NCBI GenBank assembly: GCA_035771175.1
Contig: CM069600.1
Coordinates: 1,703,501 to 1,767,500 of the forward strand
Source: Paratinospora sagittata
Taxonomy: Eukaryota; Streptophyta; Magnoliopsida; Ranunculales; Menispermaceae
Length of the DNA stretch: 64,000 nt
Direction: 5' to 3'
Shown here: positions 54,301-61,354 of the stretch, piece after piece
How the letters are laid out: the number at the start of each line of letters is the position of its first letter
Position numbering within the stretch: position 1 is the stretch's first letter
The notes under the pieces: generated by a model
What the model was told of the DNA's origin: nothing
The model's database searches: none
The model's input: the letters and a program-made list of their open reading frames with translations, nothing else
Position numbers and translations under genes: made by a program

Positions 54301-57300
54301 ACATTTATTGGAGGGGTTATAGCTCCTCTAAATTATCGTTGGGTAAGGCCAAACTCAATCCTCAACACCTTTTTTTTTTTTCTTTTTTATTTCCTTTTTC
54401 TTTTGGTCCCCTCTTTTATAGATTGATTTATATACATCATCTTAGCTTGTAGCTAAATTGTTTTGAATGTTCCAAATTTACATGCTTTGGAGACAAAGAT
54501 GTTTAAGCTTCTTGTTCTGATTTAGTGATATGACTGTAAGTCCATGAAATTTATTCAGTGGTTTCTCATTGAAGAAGTTTTTGGCAGAATTTTGATACCC
54601 ATGCATCTTCAACTACTCACTGTCATGTTCAGCAACCATAGCTTTAAATGTCATACTCAAATGTATGTTTGTTAAGCTTTGGAAAAATATTTGATCAATA
54701 TGAAAATAAATGTAGCATTTAAGAATTATGAAAAACAATAAGAGAATTCTTCACAATATTATATGCTTCAAATTGTAGGAAATGATAAAAAAACAATCGT
54801 TAGTCGCAAGACTACAACTGATAAGAAAAGCAAGACTCGTGCATGCCCCCAAAGTGACCCTTACCCATGTAGATTTTTGTAATGATGTTGGTTAAATAGA
54901 AGGAATCGAAAGCAATTGCTTATGATTAAGGAGGTTGTAACCACATGAAGCATGACAATCTAGTATCCTCATTTTTCAAATGGTTATTTAATTACTAAAC
55001 GAATGTTATATGACCACAAATGTACATGATCTTTTGTCATTTATTTACAATGATTAGAGTTGCATTTATATTTACTGTTTCATGTATCATTTACTTAAAA
55101 TTTGCAATTGGACCTTTCTATCTTTTGCACCCTTTTTGGAAACTTCTGTTGTTTCTATACTCATAGAAGAACATCCAATTTGGATTCTGCAACTTGCCTT
55201 GAAATCCTTATCAGCTGTAGTTTAAGGGTTTGTAATTATCTTCCACACATTCTACTTCTAGTAAATTAATATTTTAGACGCAGTAGGTTTATGAGCCCAT
55301 GAAATGTGATTTTTTTTTTTTTGGAAGCTTGAAAAATCTAGGTTTTGTTTCTTCCCATTTCATTGTCTTTAAGTTGTGGTTTGACTGCTACTTGATGTAC
55401 CCTGCATCAATCACTATATAATTTTACCAATTTTTCATTTTGTTCTACCAGCACAGAAATATTTTGGAATATTTAATTGTAACTTGTTGAGAAGTAATAC
55501 CACGGCAGCAAGACATGCCTACCTACACAGAATACCCAAGGAAAGCTTTTAGAGAAGGGATCAAAGTTGTCTGCAGGAGCACTAAAGTTGTAGGCAAAAG
55601 CAAAGTATATAGAAATAATTGCTTGGTTTCAATCTCATATTTGCAATTTTTCGACCCATCTTCTATTTTTTATTTCAACTCTTAAAATTTCCTTTAGATC
55701 CTTGGTTTTTTTGAATGTCTTTGTTTCTTGAAAAATTGGTTTCTAGAGTTATATTCTTTTGTTAGGTTTCTTCTGTGACAATGTACTTTTATTATTTTAT
55801 TTCATCTTTATCTATTTGTTAAGATAGAGACTTGTCCCTAAATTTAAGTTTAGCTTAGGCAATGAAATGGTTGTTTCTATTCGTCCTTTTTAAAGAAGTG
55901 AGAAGTTTTGGAGGCTGAGATGAGACTGGGCTTAGTTAACCCTGGCATATGTCAATCTTCTTTTTTGCAGGACTTATAGAGAGGAGAATCTATCTTTAAA
56001 AATTGACATGGTCCTATAACCATGCCATTTTTTATTATGTTATATATAATGAATTAGTAGGAAGCAGTTCTATTAATCTCTCTTTATGTAATCATATGGG
56101 CATAAGATTACATCAGGTTTTATTATAAATCAGTTGCATCTAAACCAACAATGTGTTAGGTGCAGGCAAAGTTGCATGCTGTGTTGTTTGATGTGATCCT
56201 CCTGAAAACACTCAATATTCGATTTATGAACTTTGTCATCCTGCCTGCTACAATTTTATATGTGACCATATTATCATTTTGTTGATTAATTTCCTGTTCT
56301 CAACTTTCAGAGCTTCAAAGAGGCAAGATCAGCATTGGAGATCTTGAGACCAATAATGTTTGTGTTCGATGAGAATTGTGATACATGGTACTCTGAGTTG
56401 CAAAAACTTAGTTTGTCTTTTATATGGTGGCATGTGCACGTTAGAGACCCTTTTCCTGTTCTCAAAAGCACTGACAAAGGTAAGTTGAAAAAGGGTCTCA
56501 AACAAAAAAATAAAGAAAATGGGGAACAAAAGCGCTCTTTTCGTATTGATTGGTAACACTTCAATTGATACCTGCATTTAATACTGCGCAATAATAAATT
56601 TTACATGGACAGGGCAAGGATAATAGGGTCTGGGAGAGGTGATAGTAGGTAGCCTTATCCTTAATTAATTGTAGCAGAAGTCAAGTATCAATGAATTCAA
56701 TGGAAAAAAAAAAAATTTGAAAAAAACCTGATTTAGAGTTGCAAAGATTGTAACCAGTGAACAAGGCTCTTGTCATTGGCTTGAGAAGGGTAATATAGGG
56801 TCTGGGGGAGGTGATGGTTGGTAGCCTTATCCTCATTTTCTGGAGAGGCTGTAATGTAGCAGTAGCGCAAGTAATCAATGAATTCAATGGAAAAAATATG
56901 AAACAAAAACCTTAAAAAGACCTGACTTAGAGTTGCAAAGATTGTAAAGGGTGTAACCAATTAATGAGGCTCTTGCCATTGGCTTGAGGGACGGTGTACA
57001 TAGCCTTGAGTTACATTGGAGCTCCTTTCATAGATTACTTTATCATAATAATTTAGAGATCTTCTAAATCAGAGATCTTCTAAATCTATGTTACCTGGAC
57101 TCGGATACGAGTGTCGGATGCGGGCACATATCTATAGGTAGGGCTTGTTCATATTCAAATTTAAGGGATACGGGGACTTGGCTAAAAAATGTCTAAAAAC
57201 TTAGATTTGGGTACTTCGATAGGGTTTTGTTTATTACTGAGGCTATATTCTATCTTCTTATTTCCTTTTTATGTTTTTTTTTCTTTTCAATCATTTATTG

Positions 57301-60300
57301 TCCTTTTTTCCTTGGATAAGTGAATTTTCACCATTAGTCATTCTCTTCATTTCTACTTTCTCTTCTTTCTTAAGAGAATCTACTTGGGAAAATTTGAGGT
57401 GTCAGACACATATCCTACACCCATGTCCGAATCATGAAGTGTCAACACAGGTACCCCAGCATAAAGTACAGAGATCGAGTAACATAAGAAAACTTGAGGT
57501 GTCTGACACATATCCTACACCCATGTCCAAATCATGAAGTGCCATCATAGGTACCAGGATAGAGTAAAGAGATCCGAGTAACATCGTTCTAAACATATAG
57601 AAAACTTTCCTAAGCTATATATAACTCAACGGCCACTTCTTAATGTTATCAAATCTCAATTCTGACGTTTCTAAACACAGTCAAAGATATTAAAAATTAG
57701 AAACTTAACTCAAAAATGAACGAAACTAAAATTAGATTTAACCTTTTTTTTACACATTATTTATGTCCCACTCCCACCTAAATCAGGTTGCTTCTTGTTA
57801 CTTAAACCAATGCTTCATTACTGAAACGGATGGGCACTAGCCATTACATTGAACCACAACCTCTAATTTTTATAAATACATGGAATTTTCCTAAATATCC
57901 ATTTTGGGGGTGGCTGGTGGTGGATGGGTGGTTGAGTGACTGGCATTGTATTGACATTACAGCTCTTTTGCCTTTTTTACTACAGGAATTTTAAATGGCT
58001 GTTTCCAAACACCTCCACATTTTGACTACTGCTGGGCACCTGGGGGGATTGCTCTTATATGCTTCACTTCAGGTTCAATGATCAATTCAGGCTTGTTTTC
58101 AATTTGTGCATTTCCAGTTGGTTCAGATTAATTCTTTTTAATATTTATTTACATTTTATGCTTAAATCCAGCAGGAACCACTGGAAAGCCTAAGGGAGTT
58201 GCCATCAGCCATACAGCTCTCATTGTACAATCACTAGCGAAAATCGCCCTTGTTGGTTACAGTGAAGATGATGTATGCTTTCACGCTTGAAATTTTTTTA
58301 CAGATTTCTTGTTACGTCTTATTAGGCCTTAGAGAGAGCAGCACATGTAGGATTGGGATATTGATAGGTCAAATCATCTCATTTACTGTGATATTTAATT
58401 CAGTTAGTAAGATTTATTTTTTTATATCAATTAGTAATAGTTATTTTTTTTATGTCTAGACTTAGCTGGATGAACATTGCATTCGCAAGCGCACAGATCA
58501 TGCTATATCAACTGAGATTGCTTCCTCCATGCTCATAATCTTCTTTTGGTTTTGGTCTTGGTTTTGTAGGTTTATCTTCACACAGCTCCTTTATGCCACA
58601 TTGGTGGGATATCATCAGGCTTGGCCATGCTAATGGTAGGTGCCTGCCATGTAATATTCCCCAAGTTTGAAGCAGAATCAGTTCTTAAAGCCATAGAAGA
58701 ACACCGTGTATCATCCCTAATAACAGTCCCTACAATGATGGCTGATCTCATTTCCTGCATCAGGTAAATGTCAGGAAAATCATATGAGACCAATGTTTAA
58801 TTTAGTAGAGGATGAAAAACTAAAGATGGACTTGTGAAGTAATATTGGCTATTAATTGTACTTCAATTATTTTAATATAAATCATTTTGTCTCTTCTCAA
58901 AAAAAAAACAAAAGCCAATAATTTTTTCTTCTTCTTATTTTTAGGGCCGGGGAAAGAGGGGGGGTTCAAAATTAGTTATTGCTAGTTAATTAGTTGTTAA
59001 ATATACATTAATTTACATTCGTGGATTGGTAGATTAAAGTACATATTTTATTTTATAGGTTGATGAATTTAATTTATTTCTCGTTTATTATAAAAAAAAA
59101 TTAATTGCCAGTTCTATAAATATGTTTAGCTAGATTTTTTTCCACAATCTAATCTATAAGAGATATTTTAGTTACATAATAAACAAATTTTAGTCATATT
59201 TTTCTTTTCTTGTTTATAAATACAAAAAACTTTGATCTGTAATTAATTGATAAGAAACTTCTGTTATTTATTTATAGTTTAGACGTGCTATTTATTTTTT
59301 CTATTATTCTTTGTTTGAATGATATGTTAATATAATTTAGTATTGGGAAATACTCTGGCTGAGGCACCTGTAACCGAAAACTAAATTCTGTTTGTCAATA
59401 ACTGTTGACCAGGAATCAGAAATCATGGAAGGGTGGAGGAATTTTGAAGAAGATATTAAATGGAGGTGGGGGACTCTCATTGGAGCTTACCGAACATGCT
59501 ACAAGATTATTTCCCAATGCTAAGCTTCTTTTGGCTTATGGTGCGGCTTCTATTCTCATCATAGTTTAATATTTCCTGAAGACACTACAAAATGTAAATA
59601 TTATACCCATGCCATGACCCAGCTATAGCCATTTAGATTTAGGTAACACAGTTCAAGGAAAGGATCCTTGAGATATTCATGTGGGTATGCTTATGCTGAC
59701 TAATGTAATTCATAGATCATCTGACCCAACGGGTGAATCATCTCCTGAATCTCCAATTTAATTGAGCAACTTGCTGATTTTTCTTGACTAGTCAACTCTT
59801 TAGGGGAGCACCGAAGTCATTAGTTCTTAAGTCTCTACTGCTGCATTTTTTCTTTGCATCTTACAATTATTTCTTTGGTTTTTCTCTCCCCCCTTCTTTA
59901 TCAATGAAGGTATGACAGAGACATGTTCTTCACTGACCTTCATTACCCTTTATGAACCACCAAGTGCAAACCCTAGCAAGCCCTTTCAAAAAACCAGTGA
60001 CACCAAAGCCAACTTGAGTGAAAGAGTTGGGGCTGTTTGTGTTGGGAAACCTGCGCCGCATGTTGAACTGCAAATCAGCAGTGATGGGTCTTCTCGTGTC
60101 GGGAGGATTCTAACTAGAGGACCTCATGTAATGCTCAAGTATTGGAATCAGATTCCAGTGAAGATATCTGATCTTGGGGACCGAGGTTGGCTTGACACAG
60201 GTGACATTGGATGGATCGATGATTATGGCAATCTCTGGCTCGTTGGTCGATACAAGGACCGGATTAAAAGTGGAGGGGAGAATGTGTATCCCGAAGAGGT

Positions 60301-61050
60301 AAAGGCTACTGATCATCACAACCCAATATCATGTCATTTTTCTTTAGATAAAAAAAATAAGAAACCTGAGGCCATGCAGAAAGAATTCATTTCCAGCTTA
60401 CTAGATAATGATCTACTGGACCTAAAATCAACTTTTGTAATGAGTCTCTTGTTTGCTATTATGTTATTCCTGCTTAAAACAACAAACTGTAACAGCTTAG
60501 ATTCTTATTAGGTGGAGGCAAATTTGTCACAACATCCAGGAGTTTCTGGTATTGTTGTTGTAGGAGTGCCAGACGCACGGCTGGCAGAGATGGTGGTAGC
60601 ATGTGTTCAAATAAGAGAGAATTGGCAGTGGGTTGATCAGAATGCTGACTGTTCAGTTAAAAGGGAAGGCCTATGTTTGTCCAGCAAGATTTTTCAAGAC
60701 TACTGCAAACAGAGAAACTTGACTGGGTAATTTTCATAGTTTTACCTAAGATACATACTAGTTAAGGGTTGAAATATGACTTTGATAATAGTCAATTTGT
60801 GTGTATGTTCATATTTGACGTTTATTATTGATTTGCTATGGTCCACATAATGGGCAACAATTATAAAGAAGTGAGTGAAGGAATGTTAGTAATATGATGA
60901 TTTATTTGTTTCTTTTGCAGATTCAAAATTCCCAAGATTTTTATTCAATGGAGGGAGCCTTTTCCATTGACATCGTCAGGGAAACTAAGGAGAGAAGAAA
61001 TTAGAAGGAAGGCGATGTCTCATCTGCAACTTTCATTTAGCAACCTTTGA
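20795..61050 (+). CDS. AAE14: 2-succinylbenzoate-CoA ligase (acyl-activating enzyme 14)
   Basis: Ten exons: 20795-21006, 54270-54342, 56311-56479, 57986-58072, 58175-58272, 58570-58763, 59413-59540, 59910-60298, 60512-60726 and 60921-61050. They give 1695 nt or 564 aa; the Arabidopsis enzyme is about 560. Every junction is GT-AG and keeps phase. Exon 1 reads [12 protein letters not shown], then DVVAIAAFN; exon 2 adds [15 protein letters not shown]. Adenylate-forming motifs: [10 protein letters not shown] (179-188), YGMTE (320-324), TGD (417-419), [10 protein letters not shown], and the catalytic Lys of SGK (543). The enzyme makes o-succinylbenzoyl-CoA from o-succinylbenzoate, ATP and CoA in phylloquinone (vitamin K1) synthesis. 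The C-terminal SNL may be a weak peroxisomal PTS1, in line with the SSL-type end of the Arabidopsis protein. Intron 1 is about 33 kb. The join of exon 1 to exon 2 is inferred from homology and phase. Confidence 0.9.
21010..21420 (+). repeat. Tandem triplication at the start of intron 1
   Basis: Three units of about 120-155 bp each run from a TTC/ATT-rich tract through ctttgttcatttca, tttatgaac, aacaagaatttggaaaatg and tttttagtgga. The first starts near 21010, the second near 21165 and the third near 21305. An (ATT)n tract lies at about 21043-21077. The dead copy at 18.4-19.1 kb shows a similar reiteration. Confidence 0.75.
22181..22325 (-). mobile_element. 5'-truncated LINE insertion with 14-bp target duplication
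   Basis: The segment is flanked by identical 14-mers atgttctaattatt (22167-22180 and 22326-22339). The corresponding place in the second duplication copy (about 24165) has one uninterrupted version, which shows the empty site. It begins with a T-rich end on the plus strand, so the poly(A) end of the element is on the minus strand. Target-primed retroposition is the likely cause. The ~130-bp body resembles a LINE 3' end, but its family is a guess. Confidence 0.75.
22820..23006 (+). pseudogene. Decayed AAE14 exon 1 copy in the intron (copy 2)
   Basis: In the exon 1 frame gcg cac ata ggc tag cgc reads AHIG*R where the intact exon has GHICQC. Downstream words follow exon 1 in order: gattctcc, gtgtccaaactctcgctttctc (intact: gtgtggaaaccctagctttctc) and ggtactctcaacaagt at the splice-donor end (intact: gctgctttcaataggt). 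An in-frame stop and several indels make it non-coding. Confidence 0.65.
23236..23470. mobile_element. hAT-like MITE candidate
   Basis: It starts TAGGGATGACAAAAATACGGG, a form of the TAGGGGTGNCAA end of plant hAT MITEs, and contains CGGGT/ACCTGACC-type words. The right end and target duplication are not clear. It lies between the two duplication blocks. Confidence 0.35.
23716..23800 (+). mobile_element. Short A-tailed retroinsertion with 11-bp target duplication
   Basis: An 85-bp insert is bracketed by gggctaagtta (23705-23715 and 23801-23811). It starts tgatggatggtgatgg and ends in an A-rich tail. The paralogous site near 21735 has a single uninterrupted gggtaagtta. This is consistent with a heavily truncated LINE or SINE copy. 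Confidence 0.65.
25152..25332 (+). pseudogene. Decayed AAE14 exon 1 copy in the intron (copy 3)
   Basis: It aligns with the 22.8-kb copy and with exon 1. gcg cac tta ggt ttg tgc tta aga reads AHLGLCLR, against GHICQCLR in the intact exon. It is followed by gattctcaac, tttccaaactgttgatttct and gttgttctcaacaagt. The reading frame is lost downstream through indels. Confidence 0.65.
25827..28700 (-). mobile_element. Ty3/gypsy pol (element A), 3' portion
   Basis: Minus-strand fragments run from reverse transcriptase to the C-terminal domain. RT lies at 28654-28415 ([27 protein letters not shown]) and 28408-27842 ([21 protein letters not shown]). RNase H with KLLGYDYEI and then [10 protein letters not shown] lies at 27474-27173. 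The integrase zinc finger CSVCQQNK and core DFIKGLP lie at 27057-26713. The core end [16 protein letters not shown] and [10 protein letters not shown] lie at 26652-26125. A chromodomain-like end ([16 protein letters not shown]) lies at 26112-25900. RT before integrase defines Ty3/gypsy, and the chromodomain suggests a chromovirus. Stops, frameshifts and a SINE break it. Its 5' part is displaced to 33840-34325. I could not define its LTRs; the 25500-25830 flank holds none that I can prove. Confidence 0.85.
27555..27778 (-). mobile_element. tRNA-derived SINE nested in gypsy element A
   Basis: On the minus strand it starts near catcacgagtatggctcag. It has a tRNA A-box (TGGCTCAGTGG) and, about 37 bases on, a B-box-like cttcgaatcc. 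A GC-rich body follows, and it ends in 11 A residues (plus-strand T run 27555-27565). It sits in the RNase H part of gypsy element A, and the neighbouring pol reading resumes on both sides. No clean target duplication was found. Confidence 0.8.
28701..29223 (+). repeat. LTR of gypsy element B, plus orientation (LTR-A)
   Basis: It begins TGTAATACCCCCGGAATTAG straight after a break in the gypsy A RT sequence. It contains a TATA box (tataaaagggggtgcc near 29042) and a CT-rich leader, as expected for U3-R. It matches LTR-B (30617-31141) in inverted orientation for about 485 bp, to about 29184, and is then interrupted by a MITE at 29224. Confidence 0.75.
29224..29571. mobile_element. hAT-superfamily MITE with perfect 8-bp target duplication
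   Basis: The ends are CAGTGTTGTCAAGGCG and CGCCTTGATAACACTG, a 15/16 inverted repeat. The element is flanked by attccgtg on both sides (29216-29223 and 29572-29579). It is 348 bp with no ORF and has GC-rich subterminal regions with repeated CCTAGGC/GGCGG words. It inserted into the tail of LTR-A. Eight-bp duplications are the mark of hAT transposase activity. Confidence 0.92.
29580..30616. other. Spacer between the inverted LTRs
   Basis: There is no gene. The stretch 30060-30240 resembles the start of the copia LTR in this window (gtcacaatggacacgcttaa, gttgcctcccgttcac, tactagggacaagacta). The remainder is LTR- or leader-like sequence with repeated tacatgtatg words near 30300-30390. The ORF at 30068-30295 overlaps the LTR-like module and is not credible. 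Confidence 0.5.
30617..31141 (-). repeat. LTR of gypsy element B, minus orientation (LTR-B)
   Basis: On the minus strand it begins TGTAATACCCCCGGAATTAG at 31141 and reads through the TATA box (tataaaagggggtgcc) into the CT-rich leader. Just upstream on the minus strand is ttttaaggggggtagag, a textbook polypurine tract. So this is the 3' LTR of an element whose pol lies to the right. A longer LTR that extends below 30617 is likely. Confidence 0.78.
31720..33185 (+). pseudogene. Decayed coiled-coil-type ORF antisense to gypsy element B
   Basis: Two open segments, joined by a GT-AG intron (about 32320-32402), give an N-terminal part with [17 protein letters not shown] and a C-terminal charged part. 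The latter reads [20 protein letters not shown], with [20 protein letters not shown] further on. The Glu/Lys/Arg-rich pattern suggests a coiled coil. The frame between the two has in-frame stops (about 32441, 32477, 32553). It lies on the strand opposite to pol, between the pol end and the 3' LTR. It may be an extra ORF carried by the element or an independent insertion. I recognise no family, and no start is certain. Confidence 0.45.
33330..33839 (-). pseudogene. Gypsy element B integrase C-terminus
   Basis: The minus strand reads [11 protein letters not shown], then after a frameshift [40 protein letters not shown] and [19 protein letters not shown]. It ends [20 protein letters not shown] and a TGA near 33345. 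This is the integrase C-terminal GPY/F and chromodomain-like tail of plant chromoviruses. Everything upstream of it in pol is missing, so element B is a fragment. Confidence 0.8.
33840..34325 (-). pseudogene. Gypsy element A protease and RT-linker (5' portion)
   Basis: The minus strand reads [20 protein letters not shown] (retropepsin C-terminal part with the conserved LGMQW). After stops and frameshifts it has [20 protein letters not shown] and PYCYP, the PYRYP linker that directly precedes RT. The RT continues at 28690 on the far side of element B. Therefore 28701 to about 33839 is an insertion into element A. Confidence 0.78.
34326..34530. mobile_element. hAT-like MITE remnant
   Basis: The stretch is dense in GGGTTAAAATCGGG, TTTGACCCAA and GGGTACCCGATTGACCCG words and ends ...cagccctaag, a pattern shared with the other TAGGG-type MITEs here. 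Ends are not well defined. Confidence 0.35.
34531..35475 (+). other. Upstream region of the PPR gene
   Basis: AT-rich, with no repeat family recognised except a short TA run near 34692. A strong splice acceptor (ttttttttcttcttcctcag, ending 35464) lies 12 bp before the preferred PPR start, which suggests an intron in the 5' UTR. Confidence 0.45.
35476..38019 (+). CDS. Pentatricopeptide repeat protein, PLS class with E/E+ tail (At4g21300-like)
   Basis: One long exon of 847 codons from the ATG at 35476. An upstream ATG at 35377 would add 33 residues, but that piece reads through a typical intron acceptor. The N-terminus ([20 protein letters not shown]) is basic and Ser/Thr-rich, consistent with import into mitochondria or plastids. 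About 20 PPR-type motifs follow, many with the PLS signature: [80 protein letters not shown]. The tail has the E motifs ([20 protein letters not shown] and [20 protein letters not shown]), but no DYW deaminase domain. Such proteins bind organelle transcripts and often specify C-to-U editing sites. The similarity to At4g21300 is from memory. The frame is intact although the gene lies inside the AAE14 intron. Confidence 0.9.
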   Translation: MQKKDLFSLCKHFSCISTSTSIGFYRTRVTIASSQTSNYSEGIFADRLLSILLSCSDASVLRKGRQVHAQVIVNGFDDTGVFGIRILGMYALCKSLSDAINTFSRLESLCHALPWNWMIRGFTIMNCFQFALLFYFKMLGCGVYPDKYTFPYVIKACGGLSAVGLCRLIHDKIHSMGFEVDAFVGSSLIKLYAENGFLVDSQHLFDKIPLKDCVVWNVMLNGYIKNGESEKALGMFVEMRGSEVEPNFVTFACVLSACATQGMIEYGTQLHGLAILYGLDSHSPVANTLLAMYSKCRCLCDAQKLFDMMPKTDLVTWNGMIAGYVQNGYMNEAWDLFQELLSSGVKPDSITFSSFLPSVSEFAGLDQCKEIHGYIVRHGVCLDTFLESALIDIYLKCGGIEVADKIFNRTTSIDVVTCTTMISGYVLNGMNSDALKIFRWLVGVKMRPTLLTLASVLPAFTGLAALNLGKELHCNILKNGHEGKCHVGSALIDMYAKCGRLDLARQVFERLFERDSVVWNSMITSCCQNGKPGEAIDLFRQMGLSQTGYDCVTVSAALSACANLPALHYGKEMHGFMIKGGLRSDLFAESALIDMYGKCGHLVFARRAFNLMKGKNEVSWNSMIAAYGTHGNINDALNLFHEMLENKIQPDHVTFLAIISACSHVGLVDKGFHYFHLMTKECGIVARMEHYACMVDLLGRAGRLNDALGIIKSMPFDPDPGIWGALLGASRVHGDVEIAEIASQHVFKLDPLNSGYYILLSNVHADAGQWDSVVKVRSLMKEKGVQKLPGYSWIEVNGTTNMFVAADGSHPQSTEIYLLLKSLLLELRKEGYVPQPYLPVQSQIGIR
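38020..39654. other. PPR 3' UTR and AT-rich spacer
   Basis: The first 300-500 bp are probably the PPR 3' UTR. A (TA)n microsatellite lies at 38658-38699. A possible hAT-like element spans about 38573-39391: its left end is tagtgtttggtaatcc and its right end, read in reverse, is taggcgacgtttagtaac. No target duplication was recognised. No gene is seen. Confidence 0.45.
39655..43745 (+). repeat. Tandem array of ~49-bp units in a ~487-bp higher-order repeat
   Basis: The unit consensus is roughly AAGCACACGAAAGTCCCATT, then TTGGGTGAAAATTA, then GAATTTGTTTATAT. About 73 units run head to tail. One variant (tacaatttt or tccaatttt, followed by atatatgtac or similar) recurs at about 39673, 40161, 40647, 41135, 41619, 42104, 43135 and 43626. 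The spacings are 488, 486, 488, 484, 485, 487 (after removing a 544-bp MITE plus duplication) and 491 bp. Within one period I count ten units of about 49 bp, and the unit types come in the same order in the two periods I wrote out. The many small ORFs in it are side effects of the repeat. Confidence 0.93.
42348..42883. mobile_element. hAT MITE with perfect 8-bp target duplication inside the tandem array
   Basis: The ends are TAGGGGTGACAATTCGTGTT and, at the right, TATTGCCACCCCTA. The subterminal parts have inverted CGTGTCGTAATCGTG / CGTGTCGTGACC-type words. It is flanked by catgaaag at 42340-42347 and 42884-42891. It is 536 bp with no ORF. Without it the ~487-bp register of the array is restored. 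It is a non-autonomous hAT element. Confidence 0.95.
44692..44809. repeat. 59-bp tandem duplication at the edge of a hAT insertion
   Basis: Two copies of a 59-bp unit (44692-44750 and 44751-44809) begin ctagttgacatttggagtga and end gattaaggcgcac. Each holds 40 bp of LINE flank plus the first 19 bp of the hAT terminal repeat. One base differs at the target duplication (ctagagat against ccagagat). Confidence 0.9.
44732..45899. mobile_element. hAT-type non-autonomous element (about 1.1 kb) inside the LINE
   Basis: The left end is CAGTGTGATTAAGGCGCAC. The right end is GCGCCCTTAATAACACTG. Flanking 8-mers ctagagat lie at 44724-44731 and 45900-45907. LINE protein similarity continues on both sides ([11 protein letters not shown] on the right, [13 protein letters not shown] on the left). 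The interior has a long CT-rich/GA-rich segment with a (CT)n run at about 45285-45312. It gives large low-complexity Arg/Glu/Lys ORFs that I do not regard as genes. The end sequence relates it to the MITE at 29224-29571. Confidence 0.85.
47511..47529. repeat. G19 homopolymer inside LINE ORF2
   Basis: Nineteen G residues on the plus strand encode a Pro run on the minus strand between SGRS and AMSRIDRFL. It probably expanded from a short Pro-coding tract. It is a likely sequencing or assembly length error point and a potential G-quadruplex. Confidence 0.85.
48149..49465 (-). pseudogene. L1-type LINE ORF1 (gag-like, DUF4283-type) fragment
   Basis: Just upstream of ORF2 on the minus strand, 49465-48787 reads [20 protein letters not shown], then [14 protein letters not shown] and ISFEVD-like repeats. 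The frame shifts at about 49100. The ORF 48946-48149 (265 aa) carries a Ser/Lys-rich region with [20 protein letters not shown]. The WIEV...GIP pattern belongs to the DUF4283 RNA-binding region of plant LINE ORF1 proteins. The 5' end is lost at about 49465, where RTE sequence begins. Confidence 0.6.
49480..50980 (-). pseudogene. RTE-clade non-LTR retrotransposon fragment (endonuclease)
   Basis: The minus strand from about 50978 reads [14 protein letters not shown], a repeat-rich leader, then [52 protein letters not shown] and [17 protein letters not shown]. After frameshifts come [11 protein letters not shown] and NRSQIDFFL. These are the APE-type endonuclease blocks of the RTE group seen in plants and animals. 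The reverse transcriptase domain proper is not present. A further ~100 bp (50980-51080) with cttgggaccgaccatggcg looks like the element's 5' end. Confidence 0.75.
50759..50926 (-). repeat. Four 42-bp tandem units in the RTE leader
   Basis: On the minus strand the units encode 14-residue repeats: [42 protein letters not shown] and [14 protein letters not shown]. They sit directly before the endonuclease domain and stay in frame with it. Confidence 0.85.
51251..51420 (+). mobile_element. tRNA-derived SINE
   Basis: The plus strand carries an A-box (TGGTTCAGTGG at about 51262-51272) and a B-box-like gagtttgagtc about 33 bp later. A unique body with gtgctctagagggattaggg follows, and it ends in a TA/TAA-rich tail near 51420-51450. 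It is different from the 27.6-kb SINE. There is no cloverleaf beyond the boxes, so it is not a tRNA gene. Confidence 0.7.
51451..52083. other. AT-rich intron sequence
   Basis: No gene or recognised repeat. It contains a T-rich tract near 51750 and leads into the decayed exon 1 copy. Confidence 0.4.
52084..52280 (+). pseudogene. Decayed AAE14 exon 1 copy about 2 kb before exon 2 (copy 4)
   Basis: In the exon 1 frame cac att tcc tag tgc ttg agc tgt ata gca reads HIS*CLSCIA, where exon 1 has [10 protein letters not shown]. Then gattgtccactca, tgtagtgtccaaacc and gatgctctcaacaag follow in the exon 1 order. The in-frame TAG and indels rule out use as coding exon. The match to the 22.8- and 25.1-kb copies is also clear. 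Confidence 0.65.
52744..53542 (+). pseudogene. L1-type LINE ORF2 C-terminus (zf-RVT), 5'-truncated
   Basis: The plus strand reads [14 protein letters not shown] and [16 protein letters not shown], a TGA, then the 200-aa ORF 52940-53542. The latter has [40 protein letters not shown] and [18 protein letters not shown]. This is the zinc-binding reverse-transcriptase C-terminus (zf-RVT) of plant L1s. It is a separate copy from the minus-strand LINE, in the other orientation. Confidence 0.8.
53543..54269. other. Last part of AAE14 intron 1
   Basis: AT-rich with short T-runs. No feature until the acceptor tgttttcag at 54269. The ORF track of 54205-54426 merely runs through exon 2. Confidence 0.5.
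56600..57000 (+). repeat. Tandem duplication of about 180 bp in AAE14 intron 3
   Basis: Two units, from about 56620 and 56795, share ggtctgggagaggtgat, ggtagccttatcct, caatgaattcaatggaaaaa, cctgatttagagttgcaaag and ctcttgtcattggcttgag in order. No coding content. Confidence 0.75.
57392..57590 (+). repeat. Tandem duplication of about 99 bp in AAE14 intron 3
   Basis: Two copies (about 57392 and 57491) of ttgaggtgtcagacacatat, cctacacccatgtcc, aatcatgaagtg, caggtacc and agagatc...gagtaacat. They lie in a spliced intron, and the small ORF across them is not a gene. Confidence 0.8.
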
Positions 61051-61354
61051 CTTTAGAGAGTTTCGGTCCTTTATTCAAGATCAATCAAATGGAATTTTCA
61101 TCTTGCAAGTATCGACGGCGCAGACTGCCTTGTCCAGGACTCATCTGATAGTCAATCCACACTGCATCCAGCTTACAAGGTTCAGCTATTTAGCAGTATC
61201 AACCAAAAGTCCTGATCCTGCTACCCCTATGGAAGTTGACCCTTGAGTTTTATTTGCAGCAGTTTTTGGCCGAGTGAAATGTATGTAATGAAATTACATA
61301 CCAATTAATAATAAAATTCAATTTTTGGATGATTCATCTTCTCCCATGTTTTAG
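61051..61354 (+). other. AAE14 3' UTR
   Basis: It follows the TGA at 61048. A polyadenylation-like signal (aattaataataaaattcaat) is at about 61302-61322. Immediately after it the inverted tandem array begins, so the mature transcript probably ends at the edge of the array. Confidence 0.5.
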
